A stretch of 64,000 nucleotides of DNA from Bacillus chungangensis (lineage in GTDB: Bacteria > Bacillota > Bacilli > Bacillales > Bacillaceae_C): contig NZ_JAUSTT010000015.1 of NCBI RefSeq assembly GCF_030812995.1, forward strand, positions 62,001 to 126,000, written 5' to 3'. Positions 43,393 through 52,561 of this stretch are shown here, in pieces (the stretch's first letter is position 1; every line of letters starts with the position of its first letter). The notes under the pieces are model-generated. The model ran no database searches. It saw only the letters and a list, made by a program, of their open reading frames with translations, and was not told the DNA's origin. A program made the translations under genes and the position numbers.

Positions 43393-43491
43393 CGAGAAAG
43401 GACATAGATAGATAGCTTTTGCACCTATAACGCAGAAAATTATCAGAAATCAACAAATTGTGTCATACATCTAAAAATTTTATATATTTAG

Positions 43492-43521
43492 TTGAATGTT
43501 TCATGCCCATTTTGATATATT
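43492..43521 (+). promoter_or_regulatory. possible promoter of oppA
   Basis: TTGAAT (43492-43497), an 18-bp spacer and TATATT (43516-43521), about 87 bp before the oppA start, within the 215-bp gap after the previous operon. Box quality is modest. Confidence 0.4.
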
Positions 43522-43607
43522 AAAGATGTCATCATGCAAGTATTGGATGGATTTACAAAGAAGACCATCCAAAATGCTTTTTTGAATTTAAAAAAGGGGG
43601 GATATGC

Positions 43608-45290
43608 TTGAGAAAATCTACGTTTTCTTTAGCAGCTTTATTCATTGTTTTACTGTTGGCGCTTACGGGGTGTTTTGGTGGAGATGACTCTTCATCTGGT
43701 ACTACAGAGAAGGCTGGCGGCAGTAAAAAAGGAGAAGAAACGAAGGGGAGCAGCGGTTCAAAAAAAGTTCTGCGACTTAATAATAATGAAGAGCCTGGTT
43801 CTTTGCATCCAGGATTAGCACAAGGTACACATGATTCATGGATTTTGGAACATGCTTTTGAAGGTTTAACAAAGAAAACGCCTGAAGGTGAAATTGTGGA
43901 TGGGATGGCAGAAAAATGGGAATTAGCTGATGATGGTGTGACATGGACGTTCCACTTAAAAGATGACATCAAATGGTCTAATGGAGACCCTGTAACAGCT
44001 GAAGATTTTGAATTTGCATGGAAATATGCGCTAAGTCCTGAGGCTGCTGCTGACTATGCTTATCAGCTTTACTATATAAAAGGCGGAGAAAAATATAATA
44101 ATGCAGAGGAAGGCGCTGATGTACAAACATTAGCGGATGCTGTTGGCATTAAAGTGGAAGATGAAAAGACACTAGTCGTAACGCTTGAGCAGCCGACACC
44201 ATACTTTTTGGATTTAACATCTTTCTATACGTACTATCCTGTTAATAAGAAAGTACAGGAAGAAAATCCAGAATGGGCAGAGGAAGCAAAAACGTATGTG
44301 TCCAACGGCCCTTTTAAATTAGTTGAGTGGGAACATAAAGAAGGCATGAAGCTTGCGAAAAACGAACATTACTATGATCAAGATAAAATTCATTTGGACG
44401 AAGTTGATTTTGTCATCATCGATGATGAAAATACAGCATGGCAAATGTATCAGTCCGGACAATTAGACTTGGCTTACCCATTGCCGCAAGATGTACAAGG
44501 TCAATTAGGCGAGCAGAATGATCCTGAGTTTCATAAGGATAAAGATCTAGCAGTTTACTATTACAATATTAATACGAAGAAGAAGCCATTCAATAATGCA
44601 AAGATCAGAAAAGCATTTTCAATGGCGATCGATCGGAAAGTCATTGTTGAAAACGTCGCGCAAGGCGGTCAAAAACCAGCTTATTCCGTCGTTCCTCCAG
44701 GAATAGATGATGCACAAGGTGATTTCCAAGAAAATACCGGAGCATTATTTAAAGAAGATTTTGAAGAGGCGAAGAAGCTGCTTGCTGAAGGACTAAAAGA
44801 GGAAGGCCTGGAGGAAATCCCGCCAATAGATATCCTATATAATACGAACGAAGGACACAAAAGAGTTGCTGAGGCAGTTCAAGAAATGTGGCGTAAAAAT
44901 TTAGGTGTTGAAGTAACGCTTCAAAACGTTGAATTCCAAGTGAAGCTTGATCGTGAAAAAGCTGGAGACTTTGAAATTTCTCGTGGCGGCTGGGTTGGCG
45001 ATTATGTAGATCCAATGACATTTGTCGACCTGTGGTTAACAGATGGTCCATTCAACGATGCGAATTGGAGCAACCCAGATTACGATGAGTTCGTGAAATT
45101 TGCAAGAACATCGCTCGATCAAGAAGAACGTATGCAAAAGATGCATGATGCGGAGAAAATCTTAATGGATGAAATGCCGATTATCCCAATTTATTTCTAT
45201 ACGACGCCGTATGCCCTGAAATCGAATGTAACAGGTGTATACACGCCAATTAATTCTTACCCTCAATTTAAATACGCTGACATTGAATAG
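43608..45290 (+). CDS. oppA: oligopeptide-binding lipoprotein OppA
   Basis: Binding protein of 560 residues. Signal peptide with lipobox LTGC (Cys22), a Gly/Ser/Lys linker, then an SBP_bac_5 domain (NNEEPGSLHPGLAQGTHDSW near 63, FNNAKIRKAFSMAIDRKVI near 327, PIIPIYFYTTPYAL near 525). The start is TTG 43608 with AAAAAGGGGGG 6 bp upstream; the nearby ATG 43604 is out of frame. It captures oligopeptides for the OppBCDF genes that follow a hairpin. In Bacillus this system also re-imports Phr-type signals, relevant to the SKADFG precursor at 5764. Confidence 0.9.
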   Translation: MRKSTFSLAALFIVLLLALTGCFGGDDSSSGTTEKAGGSKKGEETKGSSGSKKVLRLNNNEEPGSLHPGLAQGTHDSWILEHAFEGLTKKTPEGEIVDGMAEKWELADDGVTWTFHLKDDIKWSNGDPVTAEDFEFAWKYALSPEAAADYAYQLYYIKGGEKYNNAEEGADVQTLADAVGIKVEDEKTLVVTLEQPTPYFLDLTSFYTYYPVNKKVQEENPEWAEEAKTYVSNGPFKLVEWEHKEGMKLAKNEHYYDQDKIHLDEVDFVIIDDENTAWQMYQSGQLDLAYPLPQDVQGQLGEQNDPEFHKDKDLAVYYYNINTKKKPFNNAKIRKAFSMAIDRKVIVENVAQGGQKPAYSVVPPGIDDAQGDFQENTGALFKEDFEEAKKLLAEGLKEEGLEEIPPIDILYNTNEGHKRVAEAVQEMWRKNLGVEVTLQNVEFQVKLDREKAGDFEISRGGWVGDYVDPMTFVDLWLTDGPFNDANWSNPDYDEFVKFARTSLDQEERMQKMHDAEKILMDEMPIIPIYFYTTPYALKSNVTGVYTPINSYPQFKYADIE

Positions 45291-45306
45291 GAGAAGATGA
45301 AATCGA

Positions 45307-45337
45307 GGTATGCTCAATTGAGCATACCCTGATTTTT
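45307..45337 (+). terminator. attenuating hairpin between oppA and oppB
   Basis: A perfect 22-bp palindrome (GGTATGCTCAA and its complement, 45307-45328) followed by CTGATTTTT. Such a hairpin between a binding-protein gene and its permeases usually lets the binding protein be made in excess and stabilises its mRNA. Confidence 0.75.
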
Positions 45338-45482
45338 CATGAAAGGGTAAAGTATGATCTATTGCCTCTTAAAACAAAATGTCAGAGTGTTCGGAACAAC
45401 TGGATAAGCAAGTGAATGAACGTTCTCGAAGCTGCTTTTCATCCAGTGAGGAAAGTTTCATCTTAATATGGGAGGGATGTTT

Positions 45483-46412
45483 ATGCTGAAATATACATTC
45501 AAGCGCTGTTTATGGGCGATAGTGTCGATATGGGCTGTCATTACGATTACATTCATTCTCATGCACAGCATACCAGGTGATCCGTTTGCGAAAGAAGGGA
45601 CGATGCCAGAGGCAGTATATAAAAACCTGCAACGTTATTACCATTTAGATAAGCCGCTTGTCGTTCAATATGGCCTATATTTAAAACAGCTTGTACAGTT
45701 AGATTTTGGCCCATCGTTAAAATCTAAAACACTTACAGTCAATGACTATATTAAAAAAGGCTTCCCTGTTTCATTGCACCTAGGTTTGCAGGCAATGGTG
45801 GTGGCTGTCGTATTCGGACTTATTTTTGGCGTGATTGCATCCTTAAATCGAAATCGCTGGCCCGATTATACTGCTACAATAATGGCGATTATCGGGATAT
45901 CTGTACCTAGCTTTATTCTTGCCACCTTTTTAATTAACTATGTTGCTGTTGAGTGGAAACTGCTGCCAGTCGCAACGTGGAAGTCTTGGTCGCATACGAT
46001 ATTGCCGACTATTGCGCTTGCCATGATGCCAATGGCGCATATTGCTCGCTTAATACGTTCCAGTATGCTTGAAGTCATTAGCAACGATTATATTTTAACC
46101 GCAAAAGCGAAAGGGCTAGGCAGGGGTACAGTGATTGTGAAGCATGCAATCCGAAATGCCATTCTCCCAGTTGTGACAATGCTCGGAATATTGACCGTGA
46201 ACATTGTAACTGGAAGTTTTATTATTGAGAGCATTTTTGGGATTCCTGGTATGGGAGAAATGTTTGTTAAAGGGATTTTCAATCGCGATTATCCAGTCAT
46301 ACTTGGTTCTACGGTTTTTTATAGTGCTATTCTCATCTTATTGGTTTTTATCGTAGATGTTGCCTATACATGGATTGATCCGAGAATTAAGGTGGCGGGG
46401 GAGAGTAAATGA
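45483..46412 (+). CDS. oppB: oligopeptide ABC permease OppB
   Basis: Membrane subunit of 309 residues. The LKYTFKRCLWAIVSIWAVITITFILMHSIPGDPF start and the EAA loop LTAKAKGLGRGTVIVKHAIRNAILP near 205 are typical. Three in-frame ATGs are close together; 45483 fits GGAGGG with 6 bp spacing. Its stop overlaps oppC (ATGA). Confidence 0.9.
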   Translation: MLKYTFKRCLWAIVSIWAVITITFILMHSIPGDPFAKEGTMPEAVYKNLQRYYHLDKPLVVQYGLYLKQLVQLDFGPSLKSKTLTVNDYIKKGFPVSLHLGLQAMVVAVVFGLIFGVIASLNRNRWPDYTATIMAIIGISVPSFILATFLINYVAVEWKLLPVATWKSWSHTILPTIALAMMPMAHIARLIRSSMLEVISNDYILTAKAKGLGRGTVIVKHAIRNAILPVVTMLGILTVNIVTGSFIIESIFGIPGMGEMFVKGIFNRDYPVILGSTVFYSAILILLVFIVDVAYTWIDPRIKVAGESK

Positions 46413-47341
46413 TGAAAAAGGAAATAAAGTTTACAGAAACTATGTTTTTGCCAGCAGAGGAGAATTTTAAAGAAGCAGAAAAAATTACGCGGCCAACTGT
46501 TTCCTATTGGTCAGACGCTTGGCGGCGCTTGAAAATGAATAAGCTTGCAATGGTTGGTCTCGCTATTATTATTCTATTAGTCATGATGGCGATTATCGGG
46601 CCGTATTTAAATGACTTTACATATTATGAGCAAGATTATACGAAGAAAAATCTGCGACCGAATGCAGAGCATTGGTTTGGCACGGATTCAGCTGGCAGAG
46701 ATTTATTTACCCGCGCTTGGTACGGAGCAAGAATCTCTTTGTTTATCGGATTGGCAGCAGCATTGATTGACTTTGCAATCGGGGTTTTATACGGAGGAAT
46801 TTCGGGAATGAAAGGCGGCAAGGTTGATAATGCGATGATGAGAATTGCAGAGATTATTTATGCTATTCCGTATTTGTTAATGGTTATTTTAATGATGGTC
46901 GTATTAGGCAGAGGTTTATGGACCATTATTATTGCAATGACGATTACAGGATGGATACCGATGGCGCGGCTCGTGCGTGGGCAAGTATTGCAGCTGAAGG
47001 AATACGAATTTGTCCAAGCTGCTAAAGTGATGGGAGCTAATACGACATGGACATTAAGAAAGCATTTAATACCTAATTCATTAGGACCAATTCTTGTGAA
47101 TGTAACCCTCACTGTTCCAAGTGCGATTTTTGCAGAAGCAACGCTCGGTTTTTTAGGCTTGGGCATTCCTGCTCCAGAGGCGAGCTGGGGAACGATGGCT
47201 AGTGATGCGCTTGGCAGTATTTTGATCGGTAATTTCTATCAATTATTTGTGCCTGCAATTCTTATTTCGTTAGCAATGTTTGGATTTAACGTTCTTGGAG
47301 ATGGCTTACGAGATGCGCTTGATCCTAGATTGCGAAAATAA
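46409..47341 (+). CDS. oppC: oligopeptide ABC permease OppC
   Basis: Membrane subunit of 310 residues, with a hydrophilic N-terminal arm of about 45 residues, then about six helices. GTDSAGRDLFTRAWYGARIS near 92 and the EAA loop QAAKVMGANTTWTLRKHLIPNS near 203 identify it. ATG 46409 overlaps the oppB stop; GGGGAGAG is upstream. Next gene 20 bp downstream. Confidence 0.9.
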   Translation: MMKKEIKFTETMFLPAEENFKEAEKITRPTVSYWSDAWRRLKMNKLAMVGLAIIILLVMMAIIGPYLNDFTYYEQDYTKKNLRPNAEHWFGTDSAGRDLFTRAWYGARISLFIGLAAALIDFAIGVLYGGISGMKGGKVDNAMMRIAEIIYAIPYLLMVILMMVVLGRGLWTIIIAMTITGWIPMARLVRGQVLQLKEYEFVQAAKVMGANTTWTLRKHLIPNSLGPILVNVTLTVPSAIFAEATLGFLGLGIPAPEASWGTMASDALGSILIGNFYQLFVPAILISLAMFGFNVLGDGLRDALDPRLRK

Positions 47342-47362
47342 TAGAGAAGGAGTAGGATCAGC

Positions 47363-48394
47363 ATGGCAAGTTTATTGAAAGTAAAAGACTTAAACATTTC
47401 ATTCCACACATACGCTGGAGAAGTGCAAGCTGTTCGAGGAGTAAATTTTGAGGTAGAGCAAGGTGAAGCAGTTGCGATTGTAGGAGAATCTGGTTGTGGG
47501 AAAAGTGTGACAGCAAAAGCAATTATGAAGCTCCTGTCAACGCCTCCTGCATCGTACAAAAAAGGCTCCATTATTTTTAATGGCAAAGAGCTAATTAAAA
47601 TGAAAGAGAAAGAAATGCAAAAAATCCGTGGGAATGAAATCAGCATGATCTTTCAAGATCCAATGACATCATTAAATCCTACTAGTAAAATCGGTTATCA
47701 AATTGTTGAAGCGGTGATGAAGCATAATCGGATCTCAAAAAAAGAAGCGAATAAAAGAGCGGTAGAAATGCTTGAATTAGTTGGCATTCCTCAGCCGTCA
47801 AAAAGAGCCAATCAATATCCACATGAGTTTTCAGGTGGGATGCGGCAGCGGGCAATGATTGCAATGGCACTGGCTTGTCAGCCAAGGCTCTTAATTGCAG
47901 ATGAGCCGACAACAGCATTAGATGTAACGATACAGGCACAAATATTAGAGCTAATGAAGGAACTTCAGCAGAAAACAGAAACTTCTATTATATTAATTAC
48001 CCATGATCTTGGTGTTGTCGCGGAAATGTGTGATAGAGTTATCGTCATGTATGCAGGAAAGGTCGTGGAGACAGGTACAACAAGGGAAATTTTTGAAAAG
48101 CCACAGCATCCTTACACGAGAGGATTACTTAAATCGGTTCCAAGGTTAGATATGGAAAAGAATAAACCACTTTCGCCTATTATTGGAACCCCTCCTGACT
48201 TGTTAGATCCCCCGATAGGATGTTCCTTTTTTCCAAGGTGTGAAGATGCGATGAGAATATGCAGAGAACATAGTCCAGAGCTAGAAAAGGTTGAAGACGG
48301 CCAAATCGCAGCATGCTGGCTTCATCATCCGATGGCTAAAACAAACAATCAGAAACCAGCAGTAATCAGTCAAGGAATGGGGGAGAGTAAATGA
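47363..48394 (+). CDS. oppD: oligopeptide ABC ATPase OppD
   Basis: Cytoplasmic ATPase of 343 residues. Walker A GESGCGKSV near 40, signature FSGGMRQR near 157, Walker B LLIADEPTTALD near 173, switch His in LITHDLGVV near 210. The C-terminal domain has IGCSFFPRCEDAMRIC. GAGAAGGAG precedes ATG 47363, and the stop overlaps the oppF start (ATGA). Confidence 0.91.
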   Translation: MASLLKVKDLNISFHTYAGEVQAVRGVNFEVEQGEAVAIVGESGCGKSVTAKAIMKLLSTPPASYKKGSIIFNGKELIKMKEKEMQKIRGNEISMIFQDPMTSLNPTSKIGYQIVEAVMKHNRISKKEANKRAVEMLELVGIPQPSKRANQYPHEFSGGMRQRAMIAMALACQPRLLIADEPTTALDVTIQAQILELMKELQQKTETSIILITHDLGVVAEMCDRVIVMYAGKVVETGTTREIFEKPQHPYTRGLLKSVPRLDMEKNKPLSPIIGTPPDLLDPPIGCSFFPRCEDAMRICREHSPELEKVEDGQIAACWLHHPMAKTNNQKPAVISQGMGESK

Positions 48395-49377
48395 AAATCG
48401 ATAACCTAGAAACGAAAAATAAAACAATGACCTCCTCAACTCCCCTTATTCAGGTGAAAAATTTAAAAAAGTACTTTTCAGTAGGGGGACATGATTTAAA
48501 AGCTGTCGATACATTAAACCTTGACATTTATCCAGGTGAAACAGTCGGTCTTGTTGGTGAAAGCGGCTGTGGAAAATCAACAGCGGGAAGAACGATTATT
48601 CGATTATATGAACCCACAGATGGAGAAGTGTTTTATAATGGAAAAAATATTTTTTCCTATAACGACAAAGAAATGACAAGGATGCGCCGTGATATTCAAA
48701 TGATTTTTCAAGATCCATATGCATCTTTAAATCCGCGCATGACAGTACAGGAACTGATTGGAGAGCCTCTCGCCATTCATCAAATCGCAAGAGGAAAAAA
48801 AAGACGGGAACGTATAGAAGAGTTACTAAAGCTTGTTGGATTAAATCCAGAGCATATTAGCCGTTTTCCGCATGAATTTAGCGGCGGCCAACGCCAGCGG
48901 ATTGGCATTGCCCGCGCCTTGGCATTGAATCCGAAATTTATTGTCTGTGATGAACCAATTTCCGCACTCGATGTTTCCATACAAGCCCAAGTCGTTAATC
49001 TGTTAAAAGAGCTACAGCAAGAAATGGGGCTCACCTATTTATTTATTGCCCATGATCTATCCATGGTAAAATATATTTCTGATCGCATTTTAGTTATGTA
49101 TCTAGGCAATATGATGGAGCTTTCTGAGAGCGGCCAGTTATATGACAATCCGCTTCATCCATATACGAAAGCACTGTTGTCCGCAGTTCCAATACCTGAT
49201 CCAAATTTACAGCGGGAACGAATTGTGCTGCAGGGAGATGTGCCAAGCCCGATCAATCCACCGAGTGGATGTGTGTTTCGAACACGATGTACGCATGCAA
49301 TGGATATATGTGCAAAGCTGAAGCCAGAATGGATAGAAGTAGAAAAAGGGCACTATACGGCCTGTCATTTATATTAA
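48391..49377 (+). CDS. oppF: oligopeptide ABC ATPase OppF
   Basis: Second ATPase, 328 residues. Walker A GESGCGKST near 56, signature FSGGQRQR near 162, Walker B FIVCDEPISALD near 180, switch His in FIAHDLSMV near 215, C-terminal SGCVFRTRCTHAMDIC. It closes the opp operon and is followed at once by a strong terminator. Confidence 0.91.
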   Translation: MKIDNLETKNKTMTSSTPLIQVKNLKKYFSVGGHDLKAVDTLNLDIYPGETVGLVGESGCGKSTAGRTIIRLYEPTDGEVFYNGKNIFSYNDKEMTRMRRDIQMIFQDPYASLNPRMTVQELIGEPLAIHQIARGKKRRERIEELLKLVGLNPEHISRFPHEFSGGQRQRIGIARALALNPKFIVCDEPISALDVSIQAQVVNLLKELQQEMGLTYLFIAHDLSMVKYISDRILVMYLGNMMELSESGQLYDNPLHPYTKALLSAVPIPDPNLQRERIVLQGDVPSPINPPSGCVFRTRCTHAMDICAKLKPEWIEVEKGHYTACHLY

Positions 49378-49382
49378 AAATA

Positions 49383-49433
49383 GGGGCGGCAGAAAACTTT
49401 CTTTTCGCCGCCCCTTAGACTTTTTTATTTTTA
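49383..49433 (+). terminator. terminator of the opp operon
   Basis: GGGGCGGC and GCCGCCCC form a perfect 8-bp stem (49383-49390, 49407-49414), followed by TTAGACTTTTTTATTTTT. Six bp after oppF, and probably active in both directions for the convergent CoA-transferase gene. Confidence 0.85.
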
Positions 49434-49533
49434 ATAAATACACGATGGCAAACGTAATAAATTGCCATATTAAGCCGTTTCCTTTTAGGGAACCGTTCTT
49501 CCCGCTTTTCTGCTAGATTGTCATTGCATGCGA

Positions 49534-51057
49534 TTAAGCATGAATGAGCGACTTTTCTTTCATCGTTCCTTTCTCTACGAAGTTTGTATGCCAAGACAAT
49601 GCTTTTTCTAGCACATGCGGCGTATGTCCGCCTCTCAATCTCGCCTCTTCAAAATAAGCGCGCAACTGTTCGCGATACATTGGGTGGGCACAATTTTCAA
49701 TGATGACTGCTGCCCGTTGGCGAGGGGATAAGCCACGAAGGTCCGCATACCCTTGTTCAGTAACAACAACATCGACATCATGTTCAGTATGATCAACGTG
49801 AGAAACGAAAGGAACGATACTAGAAATATCACCGCCCTTTGCAATTGATTTCGTCACGAAAATGCCAATTCGAGCATTGCGGGCAAAATCGCCAGATCCT
49901 CCGATCCCATTCATCATTTTTGTCCCAAGCACATGGGTAGAGTTCACATTCCCGTAAATATCAAGTTCTAATGCCGTATTAATAGAAATAAGGCCAAGTC
50001 TGCGAATAATTTCAGGATGATTGGAAATCTCTTGAGGCCGGAAAACTAAATAGTCTCGGTATTGATCGAAATTCGCATAGACATGTTTCATTTTCTCTTC
50101 AGATAGGGTAATAGAACATCCTGAAGCAAAAGTTACCTTTCCAGCATCAATTAATTCAAAGATAGCGTCCTGTAAAACTTCTGAGTATACTTCAAGATCA
50201 GTAAATTCTGAATGCAGCATACCATTCAATACTGCATTTGCAACAGAGCCGATGCCAGATTGGATTGGTGCCAGTTTTTCCGTTAAGCGGCCTAATTTGA
50301 TTTCTTTGCGAAAGAAATCAAGCAGATGGTTGGCAATTATTTGTGTTTCTTCATCAGGTTGAACGATAGTCGATGGTGAATCGAGCTGATCAGTAATAAC
50401 GATTCCTTTTACTTTGTCAGGATGAACAGGGATGCCAATTTTCCCAATTCGTTCATCAACGGTTTGAAGAGACAGCGGGGCTCTCATCCCTTGCTGTTCC
50501 ATGAAATAAATATCATGAAGACCTTCAAATCCTGATGGAGCAGCAACATTTAATTCAATAATGACATGCTTTGCATGTTCAACGAAGACAGGTGAATTGC
50601 CAACGGAAGCTGTTGGAATGATCATGCCGTCTTCTGTAATAGCAGTTGCTTCTATAATCGCATAGTCAATCGGCTTCCATACTTTCGAGCGGACCCACTC
50701 CGCACAATGCGATAAATGCTGATCGACAAAATGAATGTCACCTTCATTAATTTTTCCTCGCATAACCGCATCAACTTGAAATGGCATTCGCGTTTCAATG
50801 ATGCCTGCCTCCGCCAATTTTTTATCCACGTCAGACCCTAAAGAAGCTCCTGTATAAACATTCACCTTGAGCGTCTCCGTTTTTGCCCGTTCAGCAAGGG
50901 CAATAGGAACCGCTTTCGCATCGCCAGCACGTGTAAAACCACTTAAACCTAAAGTCATACCATCTTGAATCCAAGAAGCTGCTTCTTCAGCCGAAACAAT
51001 TTTATCTTGCAACTGTACATTTCGAATAAGTGTATCCCAATCCTTTTTCAGTTTCAT
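49534..51057 (-). CDS. acetyl-CoA hydrolase/transferase family (acetate or succinate CoA-transferase)
   Basis: Cytoplasmic enzyme of 507 residues in the Cat1/AarC/Ach1 family, which moves CoA between acetate, succinate or other short acids. Visible family blocks: SGFTRAGDAKAVPIALAERA near 38, GSGDFARNARIGIF near 390 and VVVTEQGYADLRGLSPRQRA near 436. ATG 51057 follows AGGTGG; the GTG at 51066 overlaps it. A LytTR regulator lies upstream on the same strand behind a terminator. The specific acid pair cannot be told from sequence. Confidence 0.85.
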   Translation of the reverse strand: MKLKKDWDTLIRNVQLQDKIVSAEEAASWIQDGMTLGLSGFTRAGDAKAVPIALAERAKTETLKVNVYTGASLGSDVDKKLAEAGIIETRMPFQVDAVMRGKINEGDIHFVDQHLSHCAEWVRSKVWKPIDYAIIEATAITEDGMIIPTASVGNSPVFVEHAKHVIIELNVAAPSGFEGLHDIYFMEQQGMRAPLSLQTVDERIGKIGIPVHPDKVKGIVITDQLDSPSTIVQPDEETQIIANHLLDFFRKEIKLGRLTEKLAPIQSGIGSVANAVLNGMLHSEFTDLEVYSEVLQDAIFELIDAGKVTFASGCSITLSEEKMKHVYANFDQYRDYLVFRPQEISNHPEIIRRLGLISINTALELDIYGNVNSTHVLGTKMMNGIGGSGDFARNARIGIFVTKSIAKGGDISSIVPFVSHVDHTEHDVDVVVTEQGYADLRGLSPRQRAAVIIENCAHPMYREQLRAYFEEARLRGGHTPHVLEKALSWHTNFVEKGTMKEKSLIHA

Positions 51058-51281
51058 TTTAACCACCTATCCCATTTTTTCAAATATTCTATCAGTGTCT
51101 TACTTCTCATGCATGTATATTGGAATGAAAAGGCTTTAATTTGGAATTAGGCAGCATTAAATTGAGTGAAAAATAATGCAACTCGTTAGATGATTACGAA
51201 AAAATGCAAACAAATAATGTAGCATTGTTAGAATGAATTCCTTTAAAGAATACTGCAGCTAAGAGACGAAACACACGAAAA

Positions 51282-51302
51282 AAAAGCGCTTACTGCGCTT
51301 TT
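51282..51302 (-). terminator. terminator of the LytTR regulator gene
   Basis: AAAAGCGC and GCGCTTTT form an 8-bp stem around a 5-nt loop; read on the minus strand it ends in TTTTTTTT. It separates the regulator from the CoA-transferase, which therefore needs its own promoter in the 220 bp that follow. Confidence 0.8.
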
Positions 51303-51304
51303 AA

Positions 51305-51955
51305 TTAAAAACATAATAGTTTGCGAAAATAACTTGCATAGCTTTGGCTGACTGGCACTTTTGATTTGTCATTCATGATTAATAGAAAGGTAGAGTGAGA
51401 ATCTGGGTGAATTTCTGCGATATGATGAATGTTCACAATGTAAGATCGATGACAGCGAACGAAAATATCGTTAGGAAGAAAATATTCGATCTCACTTAAA
51501 TTAAATTTATGGGTACCATTCCCAAGCTTTGATTGGACATGAGTTTTCCGATTTTGCGCTTCTAAAAACGTGATTTTATCATAGGGAATTGGCAGCCAGC
51601 GATCTGTCGTTTTGACCGTTAAAAACGGCGTCGGAAATGTCAGCGGCTCTCTAGGTAAAATAGCAGTGACAGCTCCTCTTGGTTCATTGTCTTCTAAGAT
51701 CGGGATCGACATTCCATAGTAAGGAGTTCCAAATACATGACTATCCTTATATTCTGAAATGCGTTGTTGTTCTGCTAAGGCTTTAAACGTTACTGTATCT
51801 TCATCTACTTTTTTGCCGGGCTGGATTTTCAAGTCTACTTGCTTGCTTGGCTGATAATAAATCCAGTTCTTTTCATCAGCGATCGCAATGGATGTTTCTT
51901 GGGGAAAAAGTTCACTAACGACATTCATAATGGAAGAAACAGTTGATTGATCCAA
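51305..51955 (-). CDS. LytTR-type DNA-binding regulator with a sensory N-terminus
   Basis: A 216-residue regulator. The N-terminal half (about 1-105) looks like a small ligand-sensing PAS/GAF-type fold (SIAIADEKNWIYYQPS ... GMSIPILEDNEPRGAV) and has no receiver Asp. The C-terminal LytTR domain (about 115-216) is clear: ITFLEAQNRKTHVQS, FVRCHRSYIVNIHHIAEIHPDS, KVPVSQSYASYFRKLL. GAGGTGA is 5 bp before TTG 51955; a GTG at 51964 overlaps it. Its place beside the CoA-transferase suggests it controls that gene, perhaps by sensing an organic acid. Confidence 0.8.
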   Translation of the reverse strand: MDQSTVSSIMNVVSELFPQETSIAIADEKNWIYYQPSKQVDLKIQPGKKVDEDTVTFKALAEQQRISEYKDSHVFGTPYYGMSIPILEDNEPRGAVTAILPREPLTFPTPFLTVKTTDRWLPIPYDKITFLEAQNRKTHVQSKLGNGTHKFNLSEIEYFLPNDIFVRCHRSYIVNIHHIAEIHPDSHSTFLLIMNDKSKVPVSQSYASYFRKLLCF

Positions 51956-52214
51956 TGATATCACCTCAAAATATATGCTTGTTGATGATGTTGTAAAGAG
52001 GCAGGCAGCCTCTCTTTAATACTAAATACACTATAAAAATTATAGCATGTATTTTATGAAAAATGGGAAAATGACCTCTTTTTCATCCGATATAGAACAG
52101 TTATTAAGATGATTAGGTACAAATAGAATAAGAGAATAGCAGTCGAAGTTTCAATTGAGAATCATATTCAAGTGTGGTACGGTAAAAGTATCTTGTCAAA
52201 CAGGGGTGCCGGAG

Positions 52215-52397
52215 ATGGATAAACGGGAGATTGAATTAAAAATTAGAGAATTAAAAATAGACTACGTTCGTATTCAAGCTGATCTTGAGAAGGTTGTGAA
52301 TGTTGGAGCAAATCCTCATCAAGGCGAAAAAATACTGGAAGAGATGGAGCAGGAATTGCGTTCGCTCTATCAACAATTAGAAGCACTGGAAAAATGA
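52215..52397 (+). CDS. SE1832-like small coiled-coil protein
   Basis: A 60-residue cytoplasmic protein, almost all heptad-like (KREIELKIRELKIDYVRIQ then DLEKVV, and EKILEEMEQELRSLYQQLEALEK), with a short Gly/Asn/Pro break. Size and pattern match SE1832-type proteins of staphylococci and bacilli. ATG 52215 has AGGGGTG 6 bp upstream; an in-frame start 60 bp earlier is less suitable. Function unknown. Confidence 0.72.
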   Translation: MDKREIELKIRELKIDYVRIQADLEKVVNVGANPHQGEKILEEMEQELRSLYQQLEALEK

Positions 52398-52414
52398 AGA
52401 GAAGTTACCATACG

Positions 52415-52447
52415 AAACATCAGGCGTACATTCCTGGTGTTTTTTTA
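52415..52447 (+). terminator. terminator after the SE1832-like gene
   Basis: AAACATCAGG pairs with CCTGGTGTTT (one G-U) around an 8-nt loop, followed by TTTTTAT. Confidence 0.75.
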
Positions 52448-52561
52448 TGCATTTTCTAAAAAAGGATAGACGTGGAAAGGAATTTCACACATAATGAAAG
52501 CATTCAGAAATATGAGTCATGAAGAAAAAGAATCAATTTTATAGATAAAGAGGTGAATAAA

